This document shows, piece after piece, positions 35,503 to 44,797 of a stretch of DNA of 64,000 bases. A program made the translations under genes and the position numbers. Positions within the stretch are counted from its first letter, which is position 1, and each line of letters begins with the position of its first letter. The notes under the pieces were generated by a model. The model was not told the origin of the DNA. It was given only the letters and a program-made list of their open reading frames with translations, and did not search any database. The DNA comes from JBAXTE01 sp963556065 (GTDB lineage: Bacteria > Bacteroidota > Bacteroidia > Bacteroidales > WCHB1-69). The stretch covers positions 48,243 through 112,242 of the forward strand of contig CAUVYH020000015.1 in the NCBI GenBank assembly GCA_963556065.3, given 5' to 3'.

Positions 35503-37791
35503 CTAGATTATTACTTTAAGTCCAAAGAAAATAGTACGTGGTAAAGCTGGTCCATACACATATCCTGCATCGCGATACTCACCCTTGTCAAAATCATCTT
35601 GGTAGTTGTTGAATATGTTTTGTATTCCACCGTTAAGTTGCAGTTTTGCACTGCCGTTTAATTTAAAATCGTAGGATAATTTTAAGTTAACATCAAAAAA
35701 GTCAGGTGTTTCCTTTTCCATATCTTCGGTAACATAGCCTGCGAAATGCTGAACCAGCATGCTGCCTGTATAAGTTCCCGACAATGAAATGAACAGGGGT
35801 TTGATTATTTGATAATTCGCCGTTAAAAATCCGTACTTGTCGGGTGAACGGAACATTTTTTTATGAGGTGTGAGGTTTGTGTTTTCGCTCCATTGTTGAA
35901 CTTCTTTGTACTCACTTTTTTGAAAAGTCATACCGAACTGAAGTTGAACTTTTCTGGTTGGAATAATCTTTCCTTCGAAATTGATTCCTTTTACCACTGC
36001 ACCCGAACCGTTTCGTCTTTCGAGGATGATATTTCCATCGCTGTCCGTCCCATTTTCTTCAAGGACAAAAACATCGTCGAGATTGGTGTAAAATCCTTCT
36101 ATGAGGAAATCTGTTTGAACGGTTCCAAAAATATAGTCAAAATCCAAAGAACTGCTGTAGCTTTGCGACCTTTCTGTTTTTAAATCGGGGTCGATACGGA
36201 TTATAGTAACTTCGCCACCAACAGCTGTAATGTGCAAATCTTCATCGAAAGCTTGCGGAGCACGGAATCCGCTGGAATAGCTTGCCCGCATATTCAACCA
36301 GTTCAACGGAGCATAACGAAGGTTGCAACGAGGGCTAATGATAGGGTCATTAATAAGATTGTGTTTATCGAAGCGGGCTCCGACGAGAATACTTAATTTC
36401 TTGTTTTTCCACTCGTTTTGAACAAATGCACTTTTTGTATTTACATCCTGATCTATAACTCGATTATACCCCAATGCTTTATCAAGCATACTGTTGTATG
36501 AATATTCCGTTCCGGCGGTAAAGGTGGCTGGCATAAACAGCAGGGTGTCCATATTGTATGTGTACTGCATTCCGGCAACATAGGTTATGTCGCTGGTGGT
36601 TCCGTACGCATCGGGGTCTTTTTGAGCTCCGTAATAACTTTTACGGTCGATGTTTTGGGCGGAAGTGTAGATGTTAAACTTGTGTTTATTATTCTGGGAA
36701 AACAAATCGTATTTTAAACCTCCAGTGTTAATATTATGCTCTGTTTGTTCGCAAATATCGGCTTCGTGCGGGGGTAAATCAAGGTTATTGCCGCCCCGTC
36801 TGAACTCTCCCAAATTATGGTATTCAACCGTTAATTTGCTGTAATTTCCCGTTTTGTAGTAGCCTCTAAATCCGATGTTTTTCACATCAATTTTACCGAT
36901 TTCCGTAAATCCGTCACCATCATAATCCAAAGCGCTTCGTTGCCGCGAAGAACCGAAAATCATTACACCTGTTTTATTATCATCGGAAACCACGGAAGCA
37001 TTTACCGAAGTATTAATGTCGGGCTTTTCGCCGTTCATTATGTTTGTGGTGTTTGAAATTGTTACCGAATTCAGGGTTGGCTCTTTGGTTATTATATTTA
37101 TTGTTCCTGCTATTGCATTCGACCCGAATAAAGCGGAACCTCCACCACGCATTACTTCTACACGTTCAATCATGTTCGCAGGAATTTGTTCAATTCCATA
37201 TACACCTGCCAAGGCGCTGAAAATAGGTCGGCTATCGATTAGTATTTGAGAATATGGTCCATCCAGACCATTTATCCGAACCTGTTGAAATCCACAGTTC
37301 TGGCAATTGGTTTCGACTCTTAACCCGGGTTGATAATTCAAACCTTGAGCAAGACATACCGAATTTGTGTTTTCAAATAGTTTAGGGGTAATTAAATTTA
37401 CAATCGTAGGAGCTTCTTTTCGGTTTACTTCGTTTCTGTTTGCTGATACCACTATACCTTCTAGTTGAACGGCATCTTCTTTTATCTCGAAATTGATTTC
37501 TGTTGTTTTATCCGCAACAATGGTGATTTCTTTTTCTTCAGATTTAAATCCCACACCTGAAACAACTATTGTAAATTTTCCAATTGGAAGATTTCTTAAA
37601 AAATAATGCCCAGTAGCATCTGTTGCTGTTCCGATTGTTGTTCCTTTTATTGATACATTTATATACGGAACATGTTCTTTACTGCCTTGATTGATAACAT
37701 GTCCGTTTATGTTTGCATCTGTCTTTTTTTGGGTGAATCCTGCTATTGAACAAGATAGCAGAATTATTAAAACCCATGATTTTTTTATCAT
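35503..37791 (-). CDS. TonB-dependent outer-membrane receptor
   Basis: The start is taken at 37791 (MIKKSWVLIILLSCSIAGFTQ, signal peptide), giving about 762 residues. An N-terminal CarboxypepD_reg-like domain (INGHVINQGSKEHVPYINVSIKG) is followed by the plug (about 115-230: VVSANRNEVNRKEAPTIVNLI ... RVEVMRGGGSALFGSNAIAG). A 22-strand type beta-barrel ends with LPRTIFFGLKVII. The plug contains ETNCQNCGFQQVRINGLDG with two Cys in CQNC, a feature of a receptor subgroup whose ligand I infer to be a metal or metal complex. It lies downstream of a His-rich small membrane protein on the same strand. The whole pair is flanked by long direct repeats. Confidence 0.88.
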   Translation of the reverse strand: MIKKSWVLIILLSCSIAGFTQKKTDANINGHVINQGSKEHVPYINVSIKGTTIGTATDATGHYFLRNLPIGKFTIVVSGVGFKSEEKEITIVADKTTEINFEIKEDAVQLEGIVVSANRNEVNRKEAPTIVNLITPKLFENTNSVCLAQGLNYQPGLRVETNCQNCGFQQVRINGLDGPYSQILIDSRPIFSALAGVYGIEQIPANMIERVEVMRGGGSALFGSNAIAGTINIITKEPTLNSVTISNTTNIMNGEKPDINTSVNASVVSDDNKTGVMIFGSSRQRSALDYDGDGFTEIGKIDVKNIGFRGYYKTGNYSKLTVEYHNLGEFRRGGNNLDLPPHEADICEQTEHNINTGGLKYDLFSQNNKHKFNIYTSAQNIDRKSYYGAQKDPDAYGTTSDITYVAGMQYTYNMDTLLFMPATFTAGTEYSYNSMLDKALGYNRVIDQDVNTKSAFVQNEWKNKKLSILVGARFDKHNLINDPIISPRCNLRYAPLNWLNMRASYSSGFRAPQAFDEDLHITAVGGEVTIIRIDPDLKTERSQSYSSSLDFDYIFGTVQTDFLIEGFYTNLDDVFVLEENGTDSDGNIILERRNGSGAVVKGINFEGKIIPTRKVQLQFGMTFQKSEYKEVQQWSENTNLTPHKKMFRSPDKYGFLTANYQIIKPLFISLSGTYTGSMLVQHFAGYVTEDMEKETPDFFDVNLKLSYDFKLNGSAKLQLNGGIQNIFNNYQDDFDKGEYRDAGYVYGPALPRTIFFGLKVII

Positions 37792-37893
37792 TGAATTTTT
37801 CCTTTTTAATATTACACAATATAACCACTTGAGCAATTAGTTCTCTAACTGCATCAAAAATGAACTGGTGATTTTTAAATAATTACCAAAATA

Positions 37894-38259
37894 TTAATTG
37901 TGAATATTTAAAGGAGGTGCTCTTAATCCATTAGAGCAGATAAAGAAAAGATTAGGAAAATTCCCATCATCCTTTTTGAGAATGTATTTTCTTAAAACTG
38001 TTTTGTAAATTTCCATTGAAAACGCAAGGAATGAAACAGTAGTTAAAAAATGAGATAAGAAATGAATAATAACAAATCCATTTGATGAGTGTTGATGATT
38101 CGCAGGTTTGTCTTTAGAAAAAGGATTATATGGATGAGAGTGAACAACAGCAACTCCATTTAAAATATGGGTGTGTGTAAATGAAGAAATACTTATGTAA
38201 TACCCTAAAAAGAGTATCAGCAGGAAGTATCTCATCATTTTTTTACGCCAGAGTTTCAA
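37894..38259 (-). CDS. His-rich small membrane protein upstream of the TonB receptor
   Basis: This protein of up to 121 residues has an alternative start at MRYFLLILFLGYYISISSF. The N-terminal hydrophobic segment is a signal or anchor. It is followed by His clusters: FTHTHILNGVAVVHSHPYNPF and ANHQHSSNGFVIIHFLSHF. A second hydrophobic stretch, VSFLAFSMEIYKTVL, comes next. The C-terminus is FICSNGLRAPPLNIHN. It ends about 100 bp before the receptor gene on the same strand, so the two form a likely operon. The His clusters suggest binding of a transition metal such as Zn, Cu or Ni (inference). Family not named with certainty. Confidence 0.65.
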   Translation of the reverse strand: MKLWRKKMMRYFLLILFLGYYISISSFTHTHILNGVAVVHSHPYNPFSKDKPANHQHSSNGFVIIHFLSHFLTTVSFLAFSMEIYKTVLRKYILKKDDGNFPNLFFICSNGLRAPPLNIHN

Positions 38260-38314
38260 TTCGGAAATTTTTGCAAAGATAGTATTATTTTTAATTATTC
38301 CAAATAATATTTAT

Positions 38315-38546
38315 ATGAAGGCCGATTTTATTAAGGTTGTTCGATTTTGCATAAAATATTGAAAGAAAAAGGGGTAAATGCTCAAAATCATATTTTTTCG
38401 GGAAATCACAGTGTTGAGTACATCCGGTCGAATATTGAAAAATATCTGGAATTTTATGGATGTTAATGAGCTTGATGTCTTGTTCTTTTTCTGAAATCAA
38501 AAGAAAAGCTTCGCATTCGCTCCTCCTTGATTTCTGGGGTACTTTT
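38315..38546. repeat. Long direct repeat DR, right copy (esterase 3' end fossil)
   Basis: This matches 34933-35166. Here the esterase frame is broken by a stop (TAT TAA where the left copy has TAT GAA), so it is not part of a gene. It ends at the insertion point of MITE-like element M1 copy 2. Confidence 0.85.
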
Positions 38547-38551
38547 TATTC

Positions 38552-38702
38552 CAATACTTCGGTAATGTTTTGTAACACACTAATTATCAGTACTTTGTCT
38601 CGCGATAGCTATCGTGACCGAGCCATAGCGAGGAATCTCACTGATAATCAATTGGTTACAATTTTTTCAAGTTCGTGAAATGAAAAATTTACCGAAGTAA
38701 TG
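38552..38702. mobile_element. MITE-like element M1, copy 2
   Basis: This 151-bp element has terminal inverted repeats CAATACTTCGGTAA / CATTACTTCGGTAA (13 of 14) and a 5-bp duplication TATTC (38547-38551 and 38703-38707). It is inserted in R1 sequence that runs uninterrupted in copy C. Inside is a palindrome CGCGATAGCTATCGTG not present in copy 1. The remaining gap 38703-38896 contains the rest of R1 copy D and no gene. Confidence 0.75.
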
Positions 38703-38896
38703 TATTCGTAAAGTTTATTATTATTTAAAGGTACTCATGCTTTCATCCCGTCTTCGACGTAATTCAGGTGATCAAGCAAAAAGTGTCATTGAAAAACAAA
38801 AAAATAATTATATAAATCAAAATTTCGCATTTTTTTTCTTTAAAAAGTTGTTGATTTCTAAGGTGCACGAAATGTAAAAAAATCGTATTAATTTCG

Positions 38897-38904
38897 TATA
38901 TTTG
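38897..38904 (+). promoter_or_regulatory. -7 element (TATATTTG) of the ricT operon
   Basis: Exact match to TAnnTTTG followed by CA, 27 bp upstream of ATG 38932. It places the start downstream of the TTG-initiated extension at 38902. No clear -33 element. Confidence 0.5.
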
Positions 38905-38931
38905 CAAATTAAGATTACACAAACGACGAAA

Positions 38932-40179
38932 ATGAACGACGAAACAAGCAAAGAAAAAAGCAAAAATATAGAGGCTCAGGACGAAGTACAAGAGTTTAAT
39001 AGCACCGAACTTCCCAACGATAATCTTGACATAGAGGAATTTATAATTACCACACCGGTTAGTGAAGAGCGTACACGCATTGCTGCAAATCAGTTTCTAA
39101 CGCGGGGAATGGGCAAAAGTCCGTTAGAAAACCCAAACGAAAAGCCGCTGAAGCATCAGTGCTGCAAACTCGATAGCACCGACTGGTTATCCGATATACC
39201 ACTTGATCCCAATTCAATCGCGTTTAAGATTGTTGAGGTTCGCTTTAAAAACAACCGGAAAGATTTCTTTTCACTTCCCGAAGAGGGGTTTTTTGAAGCG
39301 GGCGACATCGTTGCTGTAGAAGCTTCTCCGGGCCATGATATTGGCATTATCACCATGATGGGAGACATTGTTAAGTTGCAGATGAAAAAGCGAAACATCG
39401 AACCGGAATCCGATGAAATAAAAAAACTATACCGCAGAGCTCGTCTTGCAGATATTGAAAAATGGGTGGCTGCCATCGAAAAAGAAGAAAAAACGTTATC
39501 ACAGACTCGTGAGTTGGCTTCCGATTTACAGTTGGTGATGAAATTTAATGATATCGAATATCAGGGCGATGGAACCAAAGCCGTGTTTTATTATTCGGCC
39601 GAAGATCGCGTCGATTTTAGAGAGTTAATCAAATTATTAGCCGAACGGTTCAGAATCCGTATCGAGATGCGACAAATCGGAGTGCGTCAGGAAGCGGCTC
39701 GCGTTGGTGGTATCGGTATTTGTGGGCGAGAGCTCTGTTGTTCATCATGGCTTTCTTCGTTTAACTCGGTGACCACCAATACTGCCCGTGCTCAACAGTT
39801 GACACTGAATCCGCAAAAACTTGCCGGACAATGTGGTAAACTAAAATGTTGCCTCAATTATGAATACGAAACCTATCTCGAAGAATATAAAACATTTCCG
39901 GATACCAACATTGCTCTTAAAACAAAAAGAGGTGAGGTCGCTTATCAAAAAACGGATATTTTTAAGCGGATTATGTGGTATTCATATCAGCATAACCCGA
40001 TGCACCTTTTTGCTTTAACGGCAGAAAATGTTTCTAAAATTATAGCGGAAAATAAAAGTGGAAAAGTTCCTGAATCAATTGAAGAGTACGCACTCACAAA
40101 TGTGAAAACCACAGAGTACGATATGAGCGTGCAACACGAGGATTTGAGCCGTTTCGACAAGAAAAAACTGGAAGATTAG
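38932..40179 (+). CDS. ricT: RicT/YaaT family PSP1 C-terminal domain protein
   Basis: The protein of about 415 residues has an acidic N-terminal tail and then the PSP1 domain. Two Cys clusters are visible, GICGRELCCSSWL and GQCGKLKCCLNYE. In Bacillus the RicT (YaaT) protein is part of the RicAFT complex, which binds Fe-S and stimulates RNA processing; the Bacteroidota role is less defined. ATG 38932 (MNDETSKEK) is preferred given the promoter. It is the first gene of an operon with gldH (24-bp gap) and PBP1A, an arrangement known in Bacteroidota. Confidence 0.85.
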   Translation: MNDETSKEKSKNIEAQDEVQEFNSTELPNDNLDIEEFIITTPVSEERTRIAANQFLTRGMGKSPLENPNEKPLKHQCCKLDSTDWLSDIPLDPNSIAFKIVEVRFKNNRKDFFSLPEEGFFEAGDIVAVEASPGHDIGIITMMGDIVKLQMKKRNIEPESDEIKKLYRRARLADIEKWVAAIEKEEKTLSQTRELASDLQLVMKFNDIEYQGDGTKAVFYYSAEDRVDFRELIKLLAERFRIRIEMRQIGVRQEAARVGGIGICGRELCCSSWLSSFNSVTTNTARAQQLTLNPQKLAGQCGKLKCCLNYEYETYLEEYKTFPDTNIALKTKRGEVAYQKTDIFKRIMWYSYQHNPMHLFALTAENVSKIIAENKSGKVPESIEEYALTNVKTTEYDMSVQHEDLSRFDKKKLED

Positions 40180-40203
40180 TGATTTAATTTAAGTGATTTA
40201 ATT

Positions 40204-40671
40204 ATGAATAAATCAACTTTGCTCGTTATACTGTTTATGGCTACGCTATTCGTGGCCTGCGATTCCAAAAGAGCATACGAACATAACGAACCCATCGAAA
40301 ACGATACATGGAATATCAAAAAGGCATACAAACATCAGTTCGAAATAAAAGACTCGATGCAGTGGTATAATATGTACCTGAATGTAAGGAATACCAACGA
40401 TTATAAGTACAGCAACCTTTTTTTGTATGTTACCACTACTTTTCCTCACGGACAAAAGGCTAAAGATACCGTGGAATGTGTATTGGCAAATACACAGGGG
40501 AAATGGTTCGGCAAAGGCAATGGTAAATATAAAGATTGCCGAATAATTTTTAAGCCCAAGTTCCGGTTTTCGCAGGTGGGAACCTACAATTTGCAAATAG
40601 AGCATGGTATGCGAGAACAGGATGTCGTTGGAATTTCGGAAATAGGAATTCGTCTTGAAAAGTTTAATTAA
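40204..40671 (+). CDS. gldH: Gliding motility lipoprotein GldH
   Basis: The 155-residue protein has a lipoprotein signal (MNKSTLLVILFMATLFVACDSK, Cys 19). A single beta-rich domain follows with the GldH family pattern: WNIKKAYKHQFEIKDSMQWYNMYLNVRNTNDYKYSNLFLYV, KDTVECVLANTQGKWFGKGNG and VGTYNLQIEHGMREQDVVGI. GldH is needed for gliding and T9SS function in Flavobacterium and occurs more widely in Bacteroidota. It sits between ricT and the PBP1A gene and is probably co-transcribed with both. Confidence 0.88.
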   Translation: MNKSTLLVILFMATLFVACDSKRAYEHNEPIENDTWNIKKAYKHQFEIKDSMQWYNMYLNVRNTNDYKYSNLFLYVTTTFPHGQKAKDTVECVLANTQGKWFGKGNGKYKDCRIIFKPKFRFSQVGTYNLQIEHGMREQDVVGISEIGIRLEKFN

Positions 40672-40685
40672 TTAAATTCAACATC

Positions 40686-42929
40686 ATGGCAACCGCTCGA
40701 AAAAATAATCGACCTAATTGGATAAAGTGGCTTTGGCGTAGTTATTTTGGAATTATCGGGGTACTGTTTATTCTGTTTTTTTTAATATCAATGGGATGGC
40801 TTGGGTTTATGCCCTCATTTGAGGAACTTGAAAATCCAAAAACGAATTTGGCTACAGAAATATATACGGACGACGGCACTTTAATGGGAAAATATTTTGT
40901 TGAAAACAGAACCAATGTCCCTTATCAGGAACTTTCGCCCAATGTGGTAAATGCGCTGTTGGCTACCGAAGATGCCCGCTTTTATAAACATTCGGGTATA
41001 GATTCCCGCGCAATATTAAGAGTTACACTTGGCGTACTTACATTTAGCCACAAGGGAGGAGGAAGTACCCTTACCCAGCAATTGGCGAAGAATCTGTTTC
41101 CCCGCGATCCGAATGCAAACGTGTTTAAGCTTATTTTTACCAAATTTAAAGAGTGGGTGGTAGCAACCAAGCTTGAACGAAACTATACCAAAGAAGAGAT
41201 TATTGCAATGTATTTTAATACGGTGGATTTTGGAAGCTTAGCTCATGGAATAAAGTCTGCTTCAAAAACATTTTTCGATAAAGAACCTAAAGATCTCTCC
41301 ATTGAAGAGTCGGCAATGTTGGTGGGTTTACTAAAAGCGCCGTCGGCATATAGCCCGATTCGAAATCCCGAAAACGCACTTCGCCGCCGCAACGTGGTCT
41401 TGCATCAGATGTATCACTACGACTATATCACAAAAGAACAATATGAAACATTAAAAAAGAAACCTATTGACGTATCCAAATATACGATTCAGGATCATAC
41501 TGCCGGACTAGGAACGTACTTTAGAGAGTATCTTCGCGGCGAACTTATCAAATGGTGCGATAGCCATGCGAAGTCAGATGGAACGAAATACAATTTATAC
41601 ACGGACGGATTAAAAGTATATACCACCATTAACTACAAAATGCAAAAATATGCCGAAGAGGCTGTAAAAGAATATATTGGGGGATCTTTGCAAAAACAGT
41701 TTAATCAGGAATGGAAGGGGATAAAAAGCGCGCCGTTTTATAATTTGTCCGAGAAAGAAGCAAATGAACTGATGATGCGTGCCGTGAAACAGACTCCGCG
41801 TTATAGTGCGCTAAAAGCTTCAGGAATGAGCGACATGCAGATTAAAACGGAGTTTATGAAACCTGTGAAAATGCGCGTATTTTCGTGGCGTGGCGAAAAA
41901 GATACGGTAATGAGCCCTTACGATTCTATAAAATATTATAAGTCGTTTTTGCAGTGCGGACTCATGGCTGTAGATCCTAAAAACGGACAGATTAAAGCGT
42001 ATGTGGGAGGAATTAATTACAAACACTTTCAATTCGACCATGTCTCTCTTTCTCAACGTCAGGTCGGCTCTACTTTTAAACCCTTTGTTTATACGTTAGC
42101 CATGCAGGAGGGTGAGTTTTCCCCTTGTTCGATGGTTCCGAACGTTCCGGTTTCCTTCGAAATGGGAGATGGGACCACTTGGACCCCCAGCAACTCGGGA
42201 AATGCACGCGATGGAGAAATGGTAACACTGCGTTGGGCACTGGCCAATTCTGTGAATTATATTTCGGCCTACCTTATGAAACGTTATTCTCCCCAATCGG
42301 TAATTACACTCTGCCGTAAAATGGGAATCACTGCCGAAATTCCGGCGGTACCATCCATTTGTTTGGGAACTCCCGAACTTACTCTTTTAGAAATGGTAGG
42401 TGCATTTGCTACTTATGCAAATCAAGGAATATACAACCAGCCCACATATTTAGTGAAAATTTGCGACAACAAAGGAAACGTACTGGAAACATTTACGCCT
42501 AAAAAATCGCAAGAAGCCATCGATCAGCAAACCGCTTACTTAATGATTAAACTTATGCAGGGGGTTGTTGAAGGAGGTACGGCATCGCGTTTACGCTATA
42601 AATATGATCTTAAAATGCCGATTGCAGGGAAAACGGGGACTACTCAAAATAACTCCGATGGTTGGTTTATGGGAATTACACCCCAGGTTGTCGGAGGCGT
42701 TTGGGTGGGTTGCGAAGACCGGTCGGCTCACTTCCGGAGTACCGGACAGGGGCAGGGAGCAAATACTTCATTGCCGGTGTGGGCACTCTTTGTTAAAAAA
42801 TGCTACGCCGATAAGTCGTTAAAGCTTGACGAAAAAATAGGCTTTAAAGCTCCCGACAAACCGATTACTGTGGAAACGGATTGCTCCGGTGCCGTTGATA
42901 ATTCGAATGATGATATTTTTAATAAATAA
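40686..42929 (+). CDS. mrcA: Penicillin-binding protein 1A, bifunctional
   Basis: The 747-residue class A PBP builds peptidoglycan. There is one N-terminal membrane helix (YFGIIGVLFILFFLISMGW). The GT51 glycosyltransferase has ATEDARFYKHSG (catalytic Glu 95) and KGGGSTLTQQLAKNLF. The transpeptidase has S462-x-x-K465 in GSTFKPFVYT, S522-V-N524 and K649-T-G in AGKTGTTQNNSDGW. Length and domain order are normal. It lies 14 bp after gldH and is followed within 15 bp by a glycosyltransferase, so the whole block 38932-44750 may be one transcript. Confidence 0.92.
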   Translation: MATARKNNRPNWIKWLWRSYFGIIGVLFILFFLISMGWLGFMPSFEELENPKTNLATEIYTDDGTLMGKYFVENRTNVPYQELSPNVVNALLATEDARFYKHSGIDSRAILRVTLGVLTFSHKGGGSTLTQQLAKNLFPRDPNANVFKLIFTKFKEWVVATKLERNYTKEEIIAMYFNTVDFGSLAHGIKSASKTFFDKEPKDLSIEESAMLVGLLKAPSAYSPIRNPENALRRRNVVLHQMYHYDYITKEQYETLKKKPIDVSKYTIQDHTAGLGTYFREYLRGELIKWCDSHAKSDGTKYNLYTDGLKVYTTINYKMQKYAEEAVKEYIGGSLQKQFNQEWKGIKSAPFYNLSEKEANELMMRAVKQTPRYSALKASGMSDMQIKTEFMKPVKMRVFSWRGEKDTVMSPYDSIKYYKSFLQCGLMAVDPKNGQIKAYVGGINYKHFQFDHVSLSQRQVGSTFKPFVYTLAMQEGEFSPCSMVPNVPVSFEMGDGTTWTPSNSGNARDGEMVTLRWALANSVNYISAYLMKRYSPQSVITLCRKMGITAEIPAVPSICLGTPELTLLEMVGAFATYANQGIYNQPTYLVKICDNKGNVLETFTPKKSQEAIDQQTAYLMIKLMQGVVEGGTASRLRYKYDLKMPIAGKTGTTQNNSDGWFMGITPQVVGGVWVGCEDRSAHFRSTGQGQGANTSLPVWALFVKKCYADKSLKLDEKIGFKAPDKPITVETDCSGAVDNSNDDIFNK

Positions 42930-42944
42930 TAAAGTCGCTGATAA

Positions 42945-43658
42945 ATGTTTTTAAGCATCGTAATCCCTGCTTTTAACGAGGAGCATAATATCGAAAATAC
43001 TTTAAAAATGGTGTTCGATGTTACAATGCCCGATTTTGTCGAAACAATGGAGGTCATTATTGTTGATGATTGTTCCAGCGATGCTACATGGTCGATATTA
43101 ATGAAGCTGCAGGAAACCTTCCCACAGGTAAAAACTCTTCATCTTGAACGTAACTCAGGGAAAGGTGCAGCCGTTAAAGCCGGTTTGAAAATTGCATCAG
43201 GAGATGTATTTATGGTTCAGGATGCCGATTCGGAACTTTCACCGGCGGATATTCCGTCTCTTTTGCAGGCAATGCATCGGTTAAATGTGCAGTTTGTTAA
43301 CGGTTCCCGTTATCTTCCCGGAATTGTACGCCCGATATCTTCGTACAAACGTTATTTGGCAAACCGGCTATTTACGTTTTTTACTTCGTTGCTTATTAAT
43401 GTTAAATTCACCGACATGGCGTGTGGGTATAAAGTGATTCATCGCGAATTGTATCGGAAATTAAATATTCGAGAAAACAGATTCGGCTTCGAAGCGGAGC
43501 TCATTATTAAAGCGATGAGAGTAAAACGCAATAACGTGGCTGAGGTTCCGGTGAATTATTTCCCTAGAAATAATGGAGAAGGCAAAAAACTTAAAAATTC
43601 CGATGGCTTTAAGATCCTGTGGACCGTGATGAAATATGGATTATTTCGTGTTAACTAA
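42945..43658 (+). CDS. Family 2 glycosyltransferase, dolichyl-phosphate mannosyltransferase-like
   Basis: The 237-residue enzyme has the GT-A fold: IVIPAFNEEHNIENTL at the start, VIIVDDCSSDATW, and the nucleotide-binding DxD in MVQDADSELSP. LINVKFTDMACGYKVIHRE and FGFEAELIIKAMR are typical of the DPM1-like subgroup, which moves sugar from a nucleotide to a polyprenyl phosphate. There is no C-terminal membrane anchor. It lies tightly between PBP1A and a second glycosyltransferase, suggesting a role in envelope glycan or lipid-linked sugar synthesis. Confidence 0.88.
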   Translation: MFLSIVIPAFNEEHNIENTLKMVFDVTMPDFVETMEVIIVDDCSSDATWSILMKLQETFPQVKTLHLERNSGKGAAVKAGLKIASGDVFMVQDADSELSPADIPSLLQAMHRLNVQFVNGSRYLPGIVRPISSYKRYLANRLFTFFTSLLINVKFTDMACGYKVIHRELYRKLNIRENRFGFEAELIIKAMRVKRNNVAEVPVNYFPRNNGEGKKLKNSDGFKILWTVMKYGLFRVN

Positions 43659-43667
43659 TGCCCACCT

Positions 43668-44750
43668 ATGAAATTGAAAATTTTATTTATTGCGGTTCAT
43701 CGACCTTTTCGATCACCCAGCCAACGTTTTCGTTTCGATCAATTTATTGATTTTTTCGAAAAAAACAACTGCCAGATTACTTACTCTTCTTTAATTAGTG
43801 AATCTGAAGACCAATGGTTTTATTCGCGGGGATACATGTTCCGAAAAACGTGGCTGATTTTAAAATCGCTGGTTAAACGGCTGAATGATATCAGAACAGC
43901 ATCTCGCTATGATCTTGTTTTTGTACAGCGTGAAGCGATTATGATCGGTTCTTCATTTTTTGAGCGGATGCTGGCAAAGCGCACGACATTGGTTTACGAT
44001 TTCGACGATTCGATATGGTTACTTGATATGTCTGAAGCCAATAAACGATTTGGATGGTTAAAACGTCCCCAAAAAACCTCCGAAATCATTGCTGCAGCGA
44101 AGGTGGTTTTTGCCGGTAACGATTTTTTGGCGAATTATGCACGATCGTTTAATTTAAAGGTATTTGTAGTTCCCACCGTGCTGAAGATAAATCATGAATT
44201 TGCCTATTCCGCAAAAGCTTCTAATCCGAAAATTGTGATTGGTTGGATTGGAAGCACCACTACAATTAAGCACATAGAATGGGGCGCAGATTTTTTAGCC
44301 GAATTGTTTCGCCGCTATTCCAACACTGTTGAGTTGGTAATTATGTCCGATAAACAACCTGCATTGCCCGAAATAGGTTATACCTATCGAAAATGGTCTC
44401 CTCAGGCAGAGCTGGAGCTACTTACCGTTATGGATATCGGCATTATGCCGTTGCCTGATGATGAGTGGACTCGTGGAAAGTGTGGGTTTAAGGGGCTTCA
44501 GTGCATGTCGTATGGAATTCCTGTAGTGATGTCTGCAGTGGGTGTCAACAACCAAATTATCGAACATGGAGTTAACGGGTTTTTAGCCAATAACACTAGG
44601 GAGTGGGTCGAATACTTGTCGTTGCTTATTGATAATGGTCAACTTCGCACTGAATTTGGAGATAAAGGCAGAAAAACAGTGATGAATTCTTATGCTGCTG
44701 AAACTTGGCAATCTCGGATATTGGAGTTGCTTTTGTCGGCTAAGAAATAA
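43668..44750 (+). CDS. Glycosyltransferase, GT-B fold (family 4-like)
   Basis: The 360-residue protein starts MKLKILFIAVHRPFRSPSQRFRF. Its donor-binding half contains KIVIGWIGSTTTIKHIEW and the group 1 motif GIMPLPDDEWTRGKCGFKGLQCMSYGIPVVMS, followed by GVNNQIIEHGVNGFLA. These are features of GT4-like retaining enzymes. The gene begins 9 bp after the GT2 gene, so the two are co-translated. The acceptor is unknown. Confidence 0.85.
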   Translation: MKLKILFIAVHRPFRSPSQRFRFDQFIDFFEKNNCQITYSSLISESEDQWFYSRGYMFRKTWLILKSLVKRLNDIRTASRYDLVFVQREAIMIGSSFFERMLAKRTTLVYDFDDSIWLLDMSEANKRFGWLKRPQKTSEIIAAAKVVFAGNDFLANYARSFNLKVFVVPTVLKINHEFAYSAKASNPKIVIGWIGSTTTIKHIEWGADFLAELFRRYSNTVELVIMSDKQPALPEIGYTYRKWSPQAELELLTVMDIGIMPLPDDEWTRGKCGFKGLQCMSYGIPVVMSAVGVNNQIIEHGVNGFLANNTREWVEYLSLLIDNGQLRTEFGDKGRKTVMNSYAAETWQSRILELLLSAKK

Positions 44751-44797
44751 TCATATCGGTAGGCGGTTAAGATAAGCATAACGGAATCTCCACCGTC

